Origin: Patescibacteria group bacterium UBA5532
GTDB taxonomy: Bacteria; Patescibacteriota; Gracilibacteria; BD1-5; UBA2023
Length of the DNA stretch: 16,690 nt
Reading direction: 5' to 3'
Assembly (NCBI GenBank): GCA_002426885.1
Contig: DINU01000022.1
Location: forward strand, 50,525-67,214
The notes beneath the pieces were generated by a model that was not told where the DNA came from, searched no databases, and saw nothing but the letters and a program-made list of their open reading frames with translations. The position numbers and the translations under genes are program-made. Below, piece by piece: positions 7,611 to 14,215 of the stretch; position 1 is the stretch's first letter, and every line of letters starts with the position of its first letter.

Positions 7611-7904
7611 ATGTCCCATAAAAAATCTTCTCAGAAAAAGTCTTCGCAAAAACTCGGACAAATATTCGGAAAACCTGATACGATGCATATTCATACGGTT
7701 CTCGCTGAGAAGCTGGCGCAGTTTAACACTCGATATGAGGAGATTACGCGGGTGATACTTTCTCATACGGAGCGATCATTTGTCGATGTGCGACTCTCGC
7801 TTATGGAAGATCACTGTGAGGAGATTCTCGAAGCAAAAGAAAAAGAGATGAAGCGCTATATCTCTGATGTGATGAAACATTCAGAAGTACTGGTCGGAGA
7901 GTAG
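7611..7904 (+). CDS. small basic-to-helical protein of unknown function
   Basis: A 97-residue protein with a Lys/Ser-rich N-terminus (KKSSQKKSSQK). A long helical region follows, from about residue 28 to the end, with alternating charged and hydrophobic residues (EKEMKRYISDVMKHSEVL). It may form a coiled coil or bind nucleic acid through the basic tail; both are inferences. There is no signal peptide and no UGA codon. The stop TAG (7902-7904) is followed within 25 nt by a strong hairpin terminator. The gene pairs with the 83-residue protein upstream. Family not recognised. Confidence 0.75.
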   Translation: MSHKKSSQKKSSQKLGQIFGKPDTMHIHTVLAEKLAQFNTRYEEITRVILSHTERSFVDVRLSLMEDHCEEILEAKEKEMKRYISDVMKHSEVLVGE

Positions 7905-7925
7905 GAAATTCGCTCCGAGAAAAGT

Positions 7926-7950
7926 AAAACCTCCGTGAGGAGGTTTTTTT
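7926..7950. terminator. bidirectional intrinsic terminator
   Basis: The stem AAAACCTCC / GGAGGTTTT with a GTGA loop is followed by T on the plus strand; the minus strand reads TTTT-A-CTTTT after the stem. It sits between the 3' ends of converging genes (stops at 7904 and 7978) and can serve both. Confidence 0.9.
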
Positions 7951-7977
7951 GTTTGGTATGCTTGGGGAGCCTTCTGG

Positions 7978-8646
7978 CTAGGTGGATTCCTTCTGATCTA
8001 TGATTACTTTCTTCACGTTTCTCATGGATAACGTGCTCACATTTCATACGAACAGATCTCCTATATTCTCTGCCACCACAACCACCGAGTCATCTACTTC
8101 TACATACTCTATATTCTGTATCGTCACATCTTTCGCATCATGCACCGTCACCCCTTCTGGAGTATTTGCCACGTGTACAGTGTTCGCATGGTATATAGTG
8201 ATCTCCCCCTCCGTATTTCTTACTCGCACACTATCCACCCACCATACGCTGGCACCACCCACCCCACCCTGTATCAGCACTTTTCCATGAGTGTGGTGTA
8301 GACTTGCAGTTCAGAGACTCCGTTTTATATGTATGTCTATTTTCGCATCGTCTCAAAGAATGGATGCACCACACCCTCCGAAGACCCGTATCTTGCTTGC
8401 TCCTATTATCGTTGTGGACACGATTGTTATGGCATTCTTCGGAGAATATATGAAAATATGCGTCCCGGGATGAACCGTAAGTTGCTCTTCCAGTAAGTCT
8501 TGGTTTTGTAATATGATGACGACCCTTTTTGTTATCCCTTCCTTTTTTCAGTCTACGCTTTTCTTTTGCTGTAAGTCACGAAGATCGATCTCACGACATC
8601 GTTTTGGGAGTTCTTTATAGGTGAGTGTGAGTCTCTCTGGTGACAT
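7978..8646 (-). CDS. unknown protein with beta-solenoid-like short-strand periodicity
   Basis: The 222-residue product is visible only when UGA is Gly (8548, 8353, 8311 and 8044). The frame then runs unbroken from ATG 8644-8646 to TAG 7978-7980. The first 45 residues are charged and helical, with no signal peptide or membrane segment. From about residue 45 to the end, hydrophobic V-x-V/I-type triplets recur every 8 to 10 residues: VRV, ITI, VHV, VTV, VTI, VEV, LFV, LSM, VII, about twenty in all. This is the signature of a right-handed beta-helix or a GIN/DUF4097-like sheet. Glycine and Asp/Asn occupy the turns. It may be a cytoplasmic scaffold or an exported protein without a classical signal. 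A 20-bp perfect palindrome lies just upstream. No family is certain. Confidence 0.75.
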
Positions 8647-8664
8647 GATTGCAAGATGAAGTAA

Positions 8665-8684
8665 TATACATATCAGTATGTATA
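8665..8684. promoter_or_regulatory. 20-bp perfect inverted repeat, candidate operator
   Basis: TATACATA-tcag-TATGTATA has two perfect 8-bp arms with a 4-bp centre, 18 bp upstream of the ATG at 8646. It overlaps the region where the -10 box should be, as a repressor site would. Confidence 0.4.
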
Positions 8685-8701
8685 AAATTATATAGTGTCA
8701 A
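8673..8701 (-). promoter_or_regulatory. probable promoter of the beta-solenoid-like gene
   Basis: The minus strand has a perfect TTGACA (8696-8701), but the box 17 nt away is a weak TACTGA (8673-8678). A perfect TATAAT (8687-8692) lies too near the TTGACA to pair with it and would need a weaker -35 such as GATAAA. The interval is clearly promoter-like, but which pair is used cannot be decided by reading. Confidence 0.4.
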
Positions 8702-8822
8702 TTTATATTTATCTGATATATTGCCAGGATCTCTACTCTCCAAGACATCGATCTGTGGATTTTACCTTCTCGCTAGAACCAACTCTGAAGCTCGATCATG
8801 GTCGCATAACTTCACTTCATTT

Positions 8823-10544
8823 TTAGGAGTTCTTCGTGATTTTCTGAAATAATAACAAGTCCTCGGTTCATTTTTTACTTCATGTGTACTCCTGATAAAA
8901 ATTACTTTCTCCAAGATATTTCACCATATATTCATCTTCGAGCGAGTATCCGAGCTTGCGATAATATTCCCGGACTCCGACGCCCGCGATGACGGCGATC
9001 CTCTGGATCATGTTTCATTCTGTCATGTACTGCTCTCGGACGATTTCTTCTGCGCGTGCTATGAGTTTTTTCCCGAATCCCATATGTTGTCCCGAGCCAT
9101 TTCCTACCTCTCCGATGCGGAGCTGATCGCCGAATGTGTGGACTTCTCGGATGATCGCACTTTCCTCGAGGACACTCAGAAAGTGTTTTTCCCCTGAGAA
9201 ATACTGACTCGGAATGCGAAGTCGAAGAAGCGCAAAAATAGTCCGATCGGAAGGATCGATATACTGCAGAAAATACTCACGTCCGCCACTCGCTTCGTAG
9301 GTATATTCTTCGAGGATGGCTTCTGCGGGATTATTTCCCTTTGCGCGGATCTCTCGAGCAGAGATATCGTGCGCCTTTTTTCCCATCTTTCGCATCATGA
9401 GCTCCGTCACTTGTCGGAGATTGGCGATCTTCGAGCCTGCGAGAATTTCCTCGCTCGGGATATCTCGATACATACGATTGAGCCGAGTATATTCAGGGAG
9501 CATCGCGATGAGATCTGCCATGAGTCGGATAAGTGTCTCATCGTCATAGGGTACAAATCCTCACTCTCGCCAGATAGCTTCCATCTCAGAATGAGGCGTC
9601 ACGACCATCGGATAGATCTTCAGCTCGTCAGGACGAAATCGCTCATCGCTGAAAATCGTCTGGAGGCTCGAACGATCTGTCTCTGGATCCGATCCGAGAA
9701 GATTCGGCATCATATGAGCGACGACTTTGAAGCCAGCATCTTTCAGAAGGCGAGTGGCATGAATGGATTCTGCATTTCCATGTCCGCGCTTATTCAGTGC
9801 ATTTATCGCGTCAAAAGTCGTCTGATATCCGATCTCGACTCGCGTCACTCCGTATTCTCTGAGTTTCCGAATTTCTCCCTCATTGATCCAGTCAGGACGT
9901 GTCTCGATCGCGACACCGATGACGCGTGATTCGGCGGTCTCATTTTTCCGCTTCGCTTCTTCGAGGCTTTTCGACGGCACTTCTTCGTGTCAGAAGTTCG
10001 TATGTGCGTCGTACATTTTCTCGATAAAGTCGCGCTGATATTCCTCTGGATAAAAACTCCATGTCCCGCCAATAATCCGAATATCACACTTCGCGATCAT
10101 ATGTCCGGTCATCTCGAGCGAACGGAGCCGATTCCAGACCTGGAGCTTCGGATCGAACATATTATTTTCTGCTCTCTGGACTGCTGGCTCGCCTGTAATA
10201 TAGCTCTTCGGAAGTCCTTCATACGTCGGGCAAAATACACATTTTCCAGGACAGCCCCAGAATTTTGTCAGGATAGAAATGACCGAAACTCACGAGAGTG
10301 AACGGATTGCACGCTTGCGGAGGAGCTTCCAGACACGTGAATCTTCTCGGAGTTTTCCCTCGGCGATACATGCTTTATATCGCTTCAGAAGGTCGGTGCT
10401 TGTGACGCCGTTCGCGACCTTATACTTCGCGAAGATACGATTTTTCAGGGTGTGAAATTGCTCTTTTGTTTCGATCGATTCATCCTGACTGACAGCGGAT
10501 AATATCTCATCAAGAAGCTCTGTATGTGGCATTTTTTCAGACAT
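8823..10544 (-). CDS. elp3: Elp3-type tRNA uridine-34 modification enzyme (radical SAM / GNAT)
   Basis: Elp3 attaches a carboxymethyl-type group to C5 of wobble uridine 34 in tRNAs, using S-adenosylmethionine and acetyl-CoA. The 573-residue product has the full two-domain layout. A radical SAM domain holds Cys98-x3-Cys102-x2-Cys105 (GCPGKCVFCPTYEG), GGTWSFYPEEY, VAIETRPDW and FKVVAHMMPNLLGSDPE. A C-terminal acetyltransferase domain holds GQHMGFGKKL (Gln486 to Gly491) and IAVIAGVGVREYYRKLGY. Six UGA codons (10290, 9990, 9561, 9015, 8880, 8868) are read as Gly; the first, residue 85, is the conserved Gly of the IRSLSG segment. Typical Elp3 proteins end about YMVKxL, here residue 544. This one continues 29 residues through two UGA codons to TAA 8823. 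The ATG 10544 start is chosen by family length; an in-frame ATG at 10619 (25 codons upstream, preceded by a U-run) is a real alternative. It diverges from rpsF. Confidence 0.95.
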
Positions 10545-10665
10545 AAACGGTCGGTAATCTACTCATTTCTCGCGAGAAGTAAAGAGAGGGTTTTTACGAA
10601 AGGCTCGATTCGAAAACATAAAAAATACATGCGAATGGAGAATCACATTGATTCCAAAAATAAAT

Positions 10666-10693
10666 TTGCATTTTCACTTTTTTCCCCTATAGT
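10666..10693 (+). promoter_or_regulatory. promoter of rpsF-ssb-rpsR
   Basis: TTGCAT (10666-10671), a 16-nt spacer and TATAGT (10688-10693). The predicted start near 10700 gives a leader of about 50 nt containing the hairpin at 10713-10733. Confidence 0.65.
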
Positions 10694-10712
10694 GCGGGAA
10701 CTTATTTCCCCT

Positions 10713-10733
10713 TCTTACGACAGGATCGTAAGA
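10713..10733 (+). promoter_or_regulatory. hairpin in the rpsF leader, candidate S6:S18 binding site
   Basis: A perfect 8-bp stem TCTTACGA / TCGTAAGA with the 5-nt loop CAGGA sits 17 nt before the rpsF ATG. It has no U-run, so it is not a terminator. In other bacteria the S6:S18 complex binds a leader structure in its own operon and represses it. The position fits, but I cannot confirm the exact consensus. Confidence 0.45.
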
Positions 10734-10750
10734 TTATAACCACAGGACCT

Positions 10751-11047
10751 ATGAGAAAATATGAACTCATGATGATCGTCTCGCCCGATCTTACTGAAGA
10801 AGCGAGAAACTCTCTGGTTGCTTCCGTAGAGGAAGAGCTTACAGAGGGTGGTACAAAAATCCTCTCGGCTGAGCACTGGGGTGTGCGTGATCTCGCATAC
10901 CGTATTCGCTCGTCGGGTACAGGATATTACATTCTCTGGACACTAGAGTCGGATGGAAAAAATATTATTCCTGTCACCAAGAGTTTTAACATAAAGAAAG
11001 ATATTTGGCGCTTTATGTTCGTAAAACTTGATGAAGAGAACGAATAA
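10751..11047 (+). CDS. rpsF: 30S ribosomal protein S6
   Basis: bS6 binds the central domain of 16S rRNA together with S18. The 98-residue product begins MRKYELMMIVSPDLTEEA and contains the conserved HWGVRDLAYRI and GYYILWTLE strands; length is normal. It has no UGA codon and stops with TAA. Upstream of the ATG is ACAGGACCT, where AGGA may act as a weak Shine-Dalgarno element, the best candidate in the window. The order rpsF, ssb, rpsR is the widespread bacterial arrangement, with gaps of 26 and 23 nt here. Confidence 0.97.
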   Translation: MRKYELMMIVSPDLTEEARNSLVASVEEELTEGGTKILSAEHWGVRDLAYRIRSSGTGYYILWTLESDGKNIIPVTKSFNIKKDIWRFMFVKLDEENE

Positions 11048-11073
11048 TTTTATCTTTTTTACTTTTTATTTTT

Positions 11074-11496
11074 ATGAGAACTGTCAATAAAGTCATTCTG
11101 ATAGGAAATATTACAAAAGATCCATTCGTAAAAACAACTGCAAACGATAAAAAAGTCGCAACGTTTACCGTCGCTACAAACCGAACATACAAAACTCCAG
11201 CAGGCGATGTGATGAGTGAAGCAGAATTTACAAATTGTGTCGTGTGGGGACCGCTCGCAGAACGCGCAGAACAATTCCTCACGAAGGGAAAACTCGTCTA
11301 TATCGAAGGACATCTGAAAACTCGCAATATCGACAAAGAAGACGGAACTCGCCTTCAGAAAGTCGAGGTCGTCGCGACAGAGCTGATTTTCCTCTCGAAG
11401 CGAGAAGATGCTCCAGGCGGAGCAGGAAGCTCATTCGGATCTCAGGAAGACTTCTCGGATCTCGATAGCTCCTATGATGCTGATGATAAATTTTAA
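11074..11496 (+). CDS. ssb: single-stranded DNA-binding protein
   Basis: SSB coats single-stranded DNA during replication and repair. The 140-residue product has the OB fold (MRTVNKVILIGNITKDP, then EFTNCVVWGPLAERA and GKLVYIEGHLKTR) over residues 1 to about 108. A short flexible Gly/Ser/Asp linker follows, then an acidic C-terminal tip SSYDADDKF. That tip is a variant of the DDDIPF end which recruits partner proteins: acidic residues and the final Phe are kept, but the Ile-Pro is not. There is no UGA codon, and the stop is TAA. The ATG follows an almost pure U/A leader (TTTTTATTTTT) with no Shine-Dalgarno site. It is second in the rpsF operon. Confidence 0.97.
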   Translation: MRTVNKVILIGNITKDPFVKTTANDKKVATFTVATNRTYKTPAGDVMSEAEFTNCVVWGPLAERAEQFLTKGKLVYIEGHLKTRNIDKEDGTRLQKVEVVATELIFLSKREDAPGGAGSSFGSQEDFSDLDSSYDADDKF

Positions 11497-11519
11497 AAAA
11501 ACTTTTTTAACTTTCTACT

Positions 11520-11825
11520 ATGACAACCAAGAAAAAACAAGTATGTCCGATCGATGCGGCCGGTATCACATATATCGACTATAAAGATGTCGAGCTCCTG
11601 AAGAAATATCTCACGAAGTTCAATCGTATCATCCCACGATATTATAGCATGGTCTCACTCAGAAATCAGAAGCGACTCGCAGTCGCGATCAAGCGCGCTC
11701 GATACATGGGGCTTCTTCCATATGTTCTCTCATATCGTGCTCCAGCGATCGAAGCTCGAAAGATCCTTCCTGATGCTCCAGCAGAAGTAAGTGCACCACT
11801 CGATGAGACAGCGACAGCGATCTAG
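11520..11825 (+). CDS. rpsR: 30S ribosomal protein S18
   Basis: bS18 forms a pair with S6 on 16S rRNA. The 101-residue product shows the family core: CPIDAAGITYIDYKDVELL, then LTKFNRIIPRYYSMVSLRNQ, then KRLAVAIKRARYMGLLPY. Only one of the cysteines of the zinc-type S18 proteins remains (Cys9). About 20 residues after the usual end form an Ala/Pro/acidic tail. There is no UGA codon; the stop is TAG. It is the last gene of the operon, closed by a hairpin terminator 20 nt downstream. Confidence 0.97.
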   Translation: MTTKKKQVCPIDAAGITYIDYKDVELLKKYLTKFNRIIPRYYSMVSLRNQKRLAVAIKRARYMGLLPYVLSYRAPAIEARKILPDAPAEVSAPLDETATAI

Positions 11826-11844
11826 TCTTGCATAATTGCTTCAG

Positions 11845-11872
11845 AAACTTCTCGACTTCGAGAAGTTTTTTT
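11845..11872 (+). terminator. intrinsic terminator of rpsF-ssb-rpsR
   Basis: A 9-bp stem AAACTTCTC / GAGAAGTTT with a 6-nt loop is followed by T, just after the rpsR stop. Confidence 0.9.
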
Positions 11873-11962
11873 GTGGTGTGTGTTTCTGAGTTGCACCAGA
11901 ATTCGTATTCCTGTGATTGTACTGCTTTCCCATACATTTCCCGCTTCACTTTTTTACCGGCA

Positions 11963-11991
11963 TGGATTCTGCTCGCACGAGGTAATGACGG
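11963..11991 (+). repeat. degenerate secondary repeat module
   Basis: TGGATTCTGCTCGCACGAGG followed by TAATGACG resembles 5806-5835 (GGATTCCTGC...GAGGTGGTGAC). It shares GGATTC at the left and GAGGT-x-x-TGAC at the right. Confidence 0.4.
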
Positions 11992-12109
11992 GGCTTTACC
12001 GCGTTTTTCCCAGGTAATATCGGACTCCTCTTATTTCAGTTCATGCACTATGGGATCCTATTTCTTCGATTTCATATGCTTGTTCGATATCTGATGATTT
12101 GGGATAGAT

Positions 12110-12136
12110 TTGGCAGGCACCATTTTCATCTATACC
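12110..12136 (+). promoter_or_regulatory. promoter of tRNA-Phe
   Basis: TTGGCA (12110-12115), a 15-nt spacer and TATACC (12131-12136). Transcription would start about at the tRNA 5' end, leaving almost no leader. Confidence 0.45.
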
Positions 12137-12144
12137 CCACTCTT

Positions 12145-12216
12145 GGCGGGGTAGCTCAGTGGTAGAGCAGAGGCCTGAAAAGCCTTGTGTCGGTAGTTCG
12201 ATTCTACTCCTCGCCA
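12145..12216 (+). tRNA. tRNA-Phe (anticodon GAA)
   Basis: A complete 72-nt cloverleaf. The acceptor stem is GGCGGGG / CCTCGCC with one G-U pair, the D stem GCTC / GAGC, the anticodon stem GAGGC / GCCTT, and the T arm GGTAG-TTCGATT-CTACT. The anticodon loop CTGAAAA has GAA at 12177-12179, and the discriminator is A. The 3' CCA is not encoded (ATCACC follows), so a CCA-adding enzyme is needed. It is not the UGA-reading tRNA-Gly(UCA), which must lie elsewhere. Confidence 0.95.
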
Positions 12217-12232
12217 TCACCCTGAGAGTTCT

Positions 12233-12760
12233 CTAGAGGAGTGCCACGAGTTTTCGTACTGTATTCACATTTCTCGCTGTCATATTCTTGTAGAGGATTG
12301 TTCCGATGAAGTCATGCATTTTACTCTTCGTGTAGTTCTTTTTCTCGATATGCCAGAGGATTGCTCCATGAGCGTATCGCAGATCATCGACCGCTGGATT
12401 CGTGCGGATCATTTTCATACTTTCCTCACCCTGAAATTTCTCCCACAGAAAAAAGATATCCGTCTTCTGCTCGGAGTTATTTTCCCATTCTTCAGGGATT
12501 TCCGAGGCGATCGCACGGAGAGTATTCTCATCTATGATCAGAAAACGAATACCAAAACCGAATTCTCACTCGAAAGCCGATTCGATCCCATGGACTGTCT
12601 TCTCGGACATTTCTCCACTCTCGAAGATTACATTTCCCGAATTTATATATGTACGAACATTCTCGAAGCCCATCGTCTCGAAGAGTACTTTGAGTCGAGA
12701 CATTTCGACAGTGTTTTTTCCTCAGACATTGATCCCTCGAAGGAGTGCTATATATTGCAT
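12233..12760 (-). CDS. DUF1697 family protein
   Basis: A 175-residue cytoplasmic protein of a widespread family without a known biochemical role. It begins MQYIALLRGINV, then UGA, then GKNTVEM, and continues RLKVLFETMGFENVRTYINSGNVIFES; these are family hallmarks. The UGA at codon 13 is the second Gly of the near-invariant INVGGKN, among the clearest proofs of recoding in the window. A second UGA lies in the middle. The C-terminal part (YAHGAILWHIEKKNYTKSKM) also fits, and Trp is encoded by TGG as usual. The start ATG lies 3 nt after the DUF1801 stop. The stop is TAG. It is the last gene of the accessory block and faces tRNA-Phe. Confidence 0.92.
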
Positions 12761-12763
12761 GGA

Positions 12764-13123
12764 TTATTTTTTACGATTGTCCCTAGCTTCTGTGAGACGA
12801 AGATGGATCATCCGCTCGATAATCTCCTTCGTGAGGGGCTTCTCGAGAGTAAAATGAAGCGCGGCCTTCGTATGCGGAAATCACGTGATTTCTGTCTCCA
12901 TCTTGGCGAGAATATTGCCACTATGTGGGAAGATACTCATATGATTCTTAAATCCAGCAATCCCGATAATCCACTGTCCGTCGAGCTTCCATCATGGCAT
13001 TCCCCAGCCCATTTGCTCGGTCGCAGAGGGGATGATCGCATGGATTATTTCTCGCACATTCTGGAGTGCCTCCTGAAATTCCACTTTTTGGAGGTGGATA
13101 TATGTATCGATCGCGGGTTCCAT
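12764..13123 (-). CDS. DUF1801 family protein
   Basis: A 119-residue protein resembling the DUF1801 (YdhG-type) family, an alpha/beta fold whose role is not settled. Marks are QEALQNVREIIHAIIPSATE, the GWGMP-Gly-WKL block (its Gly44 is UGA), WIIGIAGFKNHMSIFPHSG, and LHFTLEKPLTKEIIERMIHL at the end. A second UGA follows EIT. The ATG (13121-13123) shares its A with the last base of the TAA of the 39-residue gene upstream, a stop-start overlap that implies translational coupling. It is 3 nt ahead of the DUF1697 gene. The stop is TAA. Confidence 0.9.
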
Positions 13124-13242
13124 TACTTTTTATTTACTTCTGTCATTGCTGCCTTCACTGCCAGGTAGACAGCAAAATAAATAATCCCGAAGAGGATAAC
13201 AGCATAGAGTATAAATGGAAGCATGAAAAATGGATAAAACAT
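13123..13242 (-). CDS. 39-residue membrane peptide
   Basis: A short gene, easily missed: MFYPFFMLPFILYAVILFGI, then IYFAVYLAV, then the basic/polar tail KAAMTEVNKK. One strongly hydrophobic segment (about residues 5-30) with positive charges after it suggests a single-pass membrane peptide. The start ATG is 25 nt past the DUF1761 stop, and its TAA overlaps the ATG of DUF1801 by one base (TAATG). The tight packing argues that it is translated. No UGA codon. Family not recognised. Confidence 0.65.
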   Translation of the reverse strand: MFYPFFMLPFILYAVILFGIIYFAVYLAVKAAMTEVNKK

Positions 13243-13267
13243 AGCATGAAAGTAAGAAAATAAAAAC

Positions 13268-13684
13268 TTATCTCCAGAGAGAAAGAATATATCCGGCAAG
13301 AATGAAGATCACAAGCCGATAACTTACACTCACCAGAATCTTCTGACACCAATACTTTCTCTTGTCGCCTCCCCAGATGATAGTACTTATCGTCATCGGG
13401 ACCACGAATCCGAGCCATGCCAGGAATCCGATCATCATGCCTGAATATCCAGGGAGTACCCCTATAAGACATGCGAGAGAAAATATCATCAGGACACTTG
13501 CGATGTATTCCATGAGGAACATTTTCCACATGCCTCGCATCATTTCTTTCTGTTCTTGCTCGGTTGGTGGTTTTTCCCAGTGGATTTTCATCCAGAGTTT
13601 TCCGAAGAGCGGACCATACCAGAATGCGCCACCAAAAAATGAAACCAGCGATAAGACGAGAATCGCGATATAGTTCAGCTCCAT
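13268..13684 (-). CDS. DUF1761 family membrane protein
   Basis: A 138-residue integral membrane protein matching DUF1761. The start is MELNYIAILVLSLVSFFGGA followed by FWYGPLFGKLWMK, which carries the family's W-Y-x-P-L-F-G-x-x-W motif. A cytoplasmic Glu/Lys-rich loop and three more membrane segments follow (about 57-75, 80-105, 118-136). The function is unknown for the family. There is no UGA codon, and the stop is TAA. It lies 21 nt past the VOC gene and 25 nt before the small membrane peptide gene, within one transcript. Confidence 0.88.
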   Translation of the reverse strand: MELNYIAILVLSLVSFFGGAFWYGPLFGKLWMKIHWEKPPTEQEQKEMMRGMWKMFLMEYIASVLMIFSLACLIGVLPGYSGMMIGFLAWLGFVVPMTISTIIWGGDKRKYWCQKILVSVSYRLVIFILAGYILSLWR

Positions 13685-13705
13685 AGTATGAAATAAGGAA
13701 TAAAA

Positions 13706-14119
13706 TTATTCTTTTGGCATGCCAGCAGGATCCATCCAGAATGCTTCCCAGATGTGTCCGTCGAGATCTTCAAAGTCTCGACCATACATAAATCCATGAT
13801 CGTATTCTTGTGTCATCTTTGCCCCTGCTCCGAGCGCTGTCGTGTACCATGTATCGACTTCTTCTCGTGAGCAGAATCCGATCGCATAGAGCGCTGTCGT
13901 CATATTTTTTTCGGCAAATGTCTTTCTCTCCGGGAGAAATGTCTTTGCGAAGTTCTTCGTGAGAAGCATCACGACAAATTCATCCTTCCATGCGAGCGCT
14001 GCGGCGTCATCATTGGAAAAGTCGAAGTTCTGGACGAATCCGAGCGTCTTATAGAACTCGATCGAGGCAGGGAGATCCTCTATGATCAGATTAATGTAGA
14101 GGGAAGGAGTTTTTTCCAT
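13706..14119 (-). CDS. VOC (glyoxalase/bleomycin resistance) family protein
   Basis: A 137-residue protein with the paired beta-alpha-beta-beta-beta layout of the vicinal oxygen chelate superfamily. Marks are LYINLIIEDLPASIEFYKTL, then GFVQNF, and near the end the typical DFEDLDGHIWEAFWMDP with its conserved D-x-x-G-x-x-W/E pattern. Members include glyoxalases, antibiotic-binding proteins and dioxygenases; the substrate here cannot be read from sequence. There is no UGA codon, and the stop is TAA. It is the first gene after the internal terminator at 14193-14215, so it probably has its own promoter near the inverted repeat at 14135-14150. Confidence 0.9.
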   Translation of the reverse strand: MEKTPSLYINLIIEDLPASIEFYKTLGFVQNFDFSNDDAAALAWKDEFVVMLLTKNFAKTFLPERKTFAEKNMTTALYAIGFCSREEVDTWYTTALGAGAKMTQEYDHGFMYGRDFEDLDGHIWEAFWMDPAGMPKE

Positions 14120-14134
14120 AGAAGTGTGTGAGGA

Positions 14135-14150
14135 ATAGTATATGTACTAT
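14135..14150. promoter_or_regulatory. inverted repeat upstream of the VOC gene
   Basis: ATAGTA-tatg-TACTAT, two perfect 6-bp arms 15 bp before the VOC ATG. TATACT or TATAGT on the minus strand within it could be a -10 box, but I see no convincing -35. It may be a small operator. Confidence 0.3.
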
Positions 14151-14192
14151 AGATTTTTTTCGCGAAAAAGAAAATGAATTGTGTATGAGGGT

Positions 14193-14215
14193 AAAAAGCC
14201 GAGCTCGTGGGCTTT
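14193..14215 (-). terminator. terminator dividing the accessory block
   Basis: On the minus strand the stem AAAGCC / GGCTTT is followed by TTTTT. It lies between the DUF2200 gene (stop 14353) and the VOC gene (start 14119), so the block is probably at least two transcripts. The stem is short and the loop long. Confidence 0.5.

Larger units (their letters stand above)
11873..12144. other. non-coding gap before tRNA-Phe
   Basis: About 270 bases without a supportable gene. They contain one degenerate repeat module (11963-11991) and the likely tRNA promoter at the right end. I see nothing else in them. Confidence 0.6.

Noticed and set aside
8715..8822. Small frame (about 23 codons, MRPG...) downstream of elp3
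   Set aside because: It is very short, has no start signal and resembles no family; it is treated as non-coding.
12145..12216. tRNA-Gly(UCA) that would read UGA
   Set aside because: The anticodon loop CTGAAAA gives GAA (Phe) at the correct position.
12314..13168. Long plus-strand open frame of 284 codons
   Set aside because: It is antisense to the DUF1697 and DUF1801 genes, both recognisable once UGA is Gly. Its translation matches no family.
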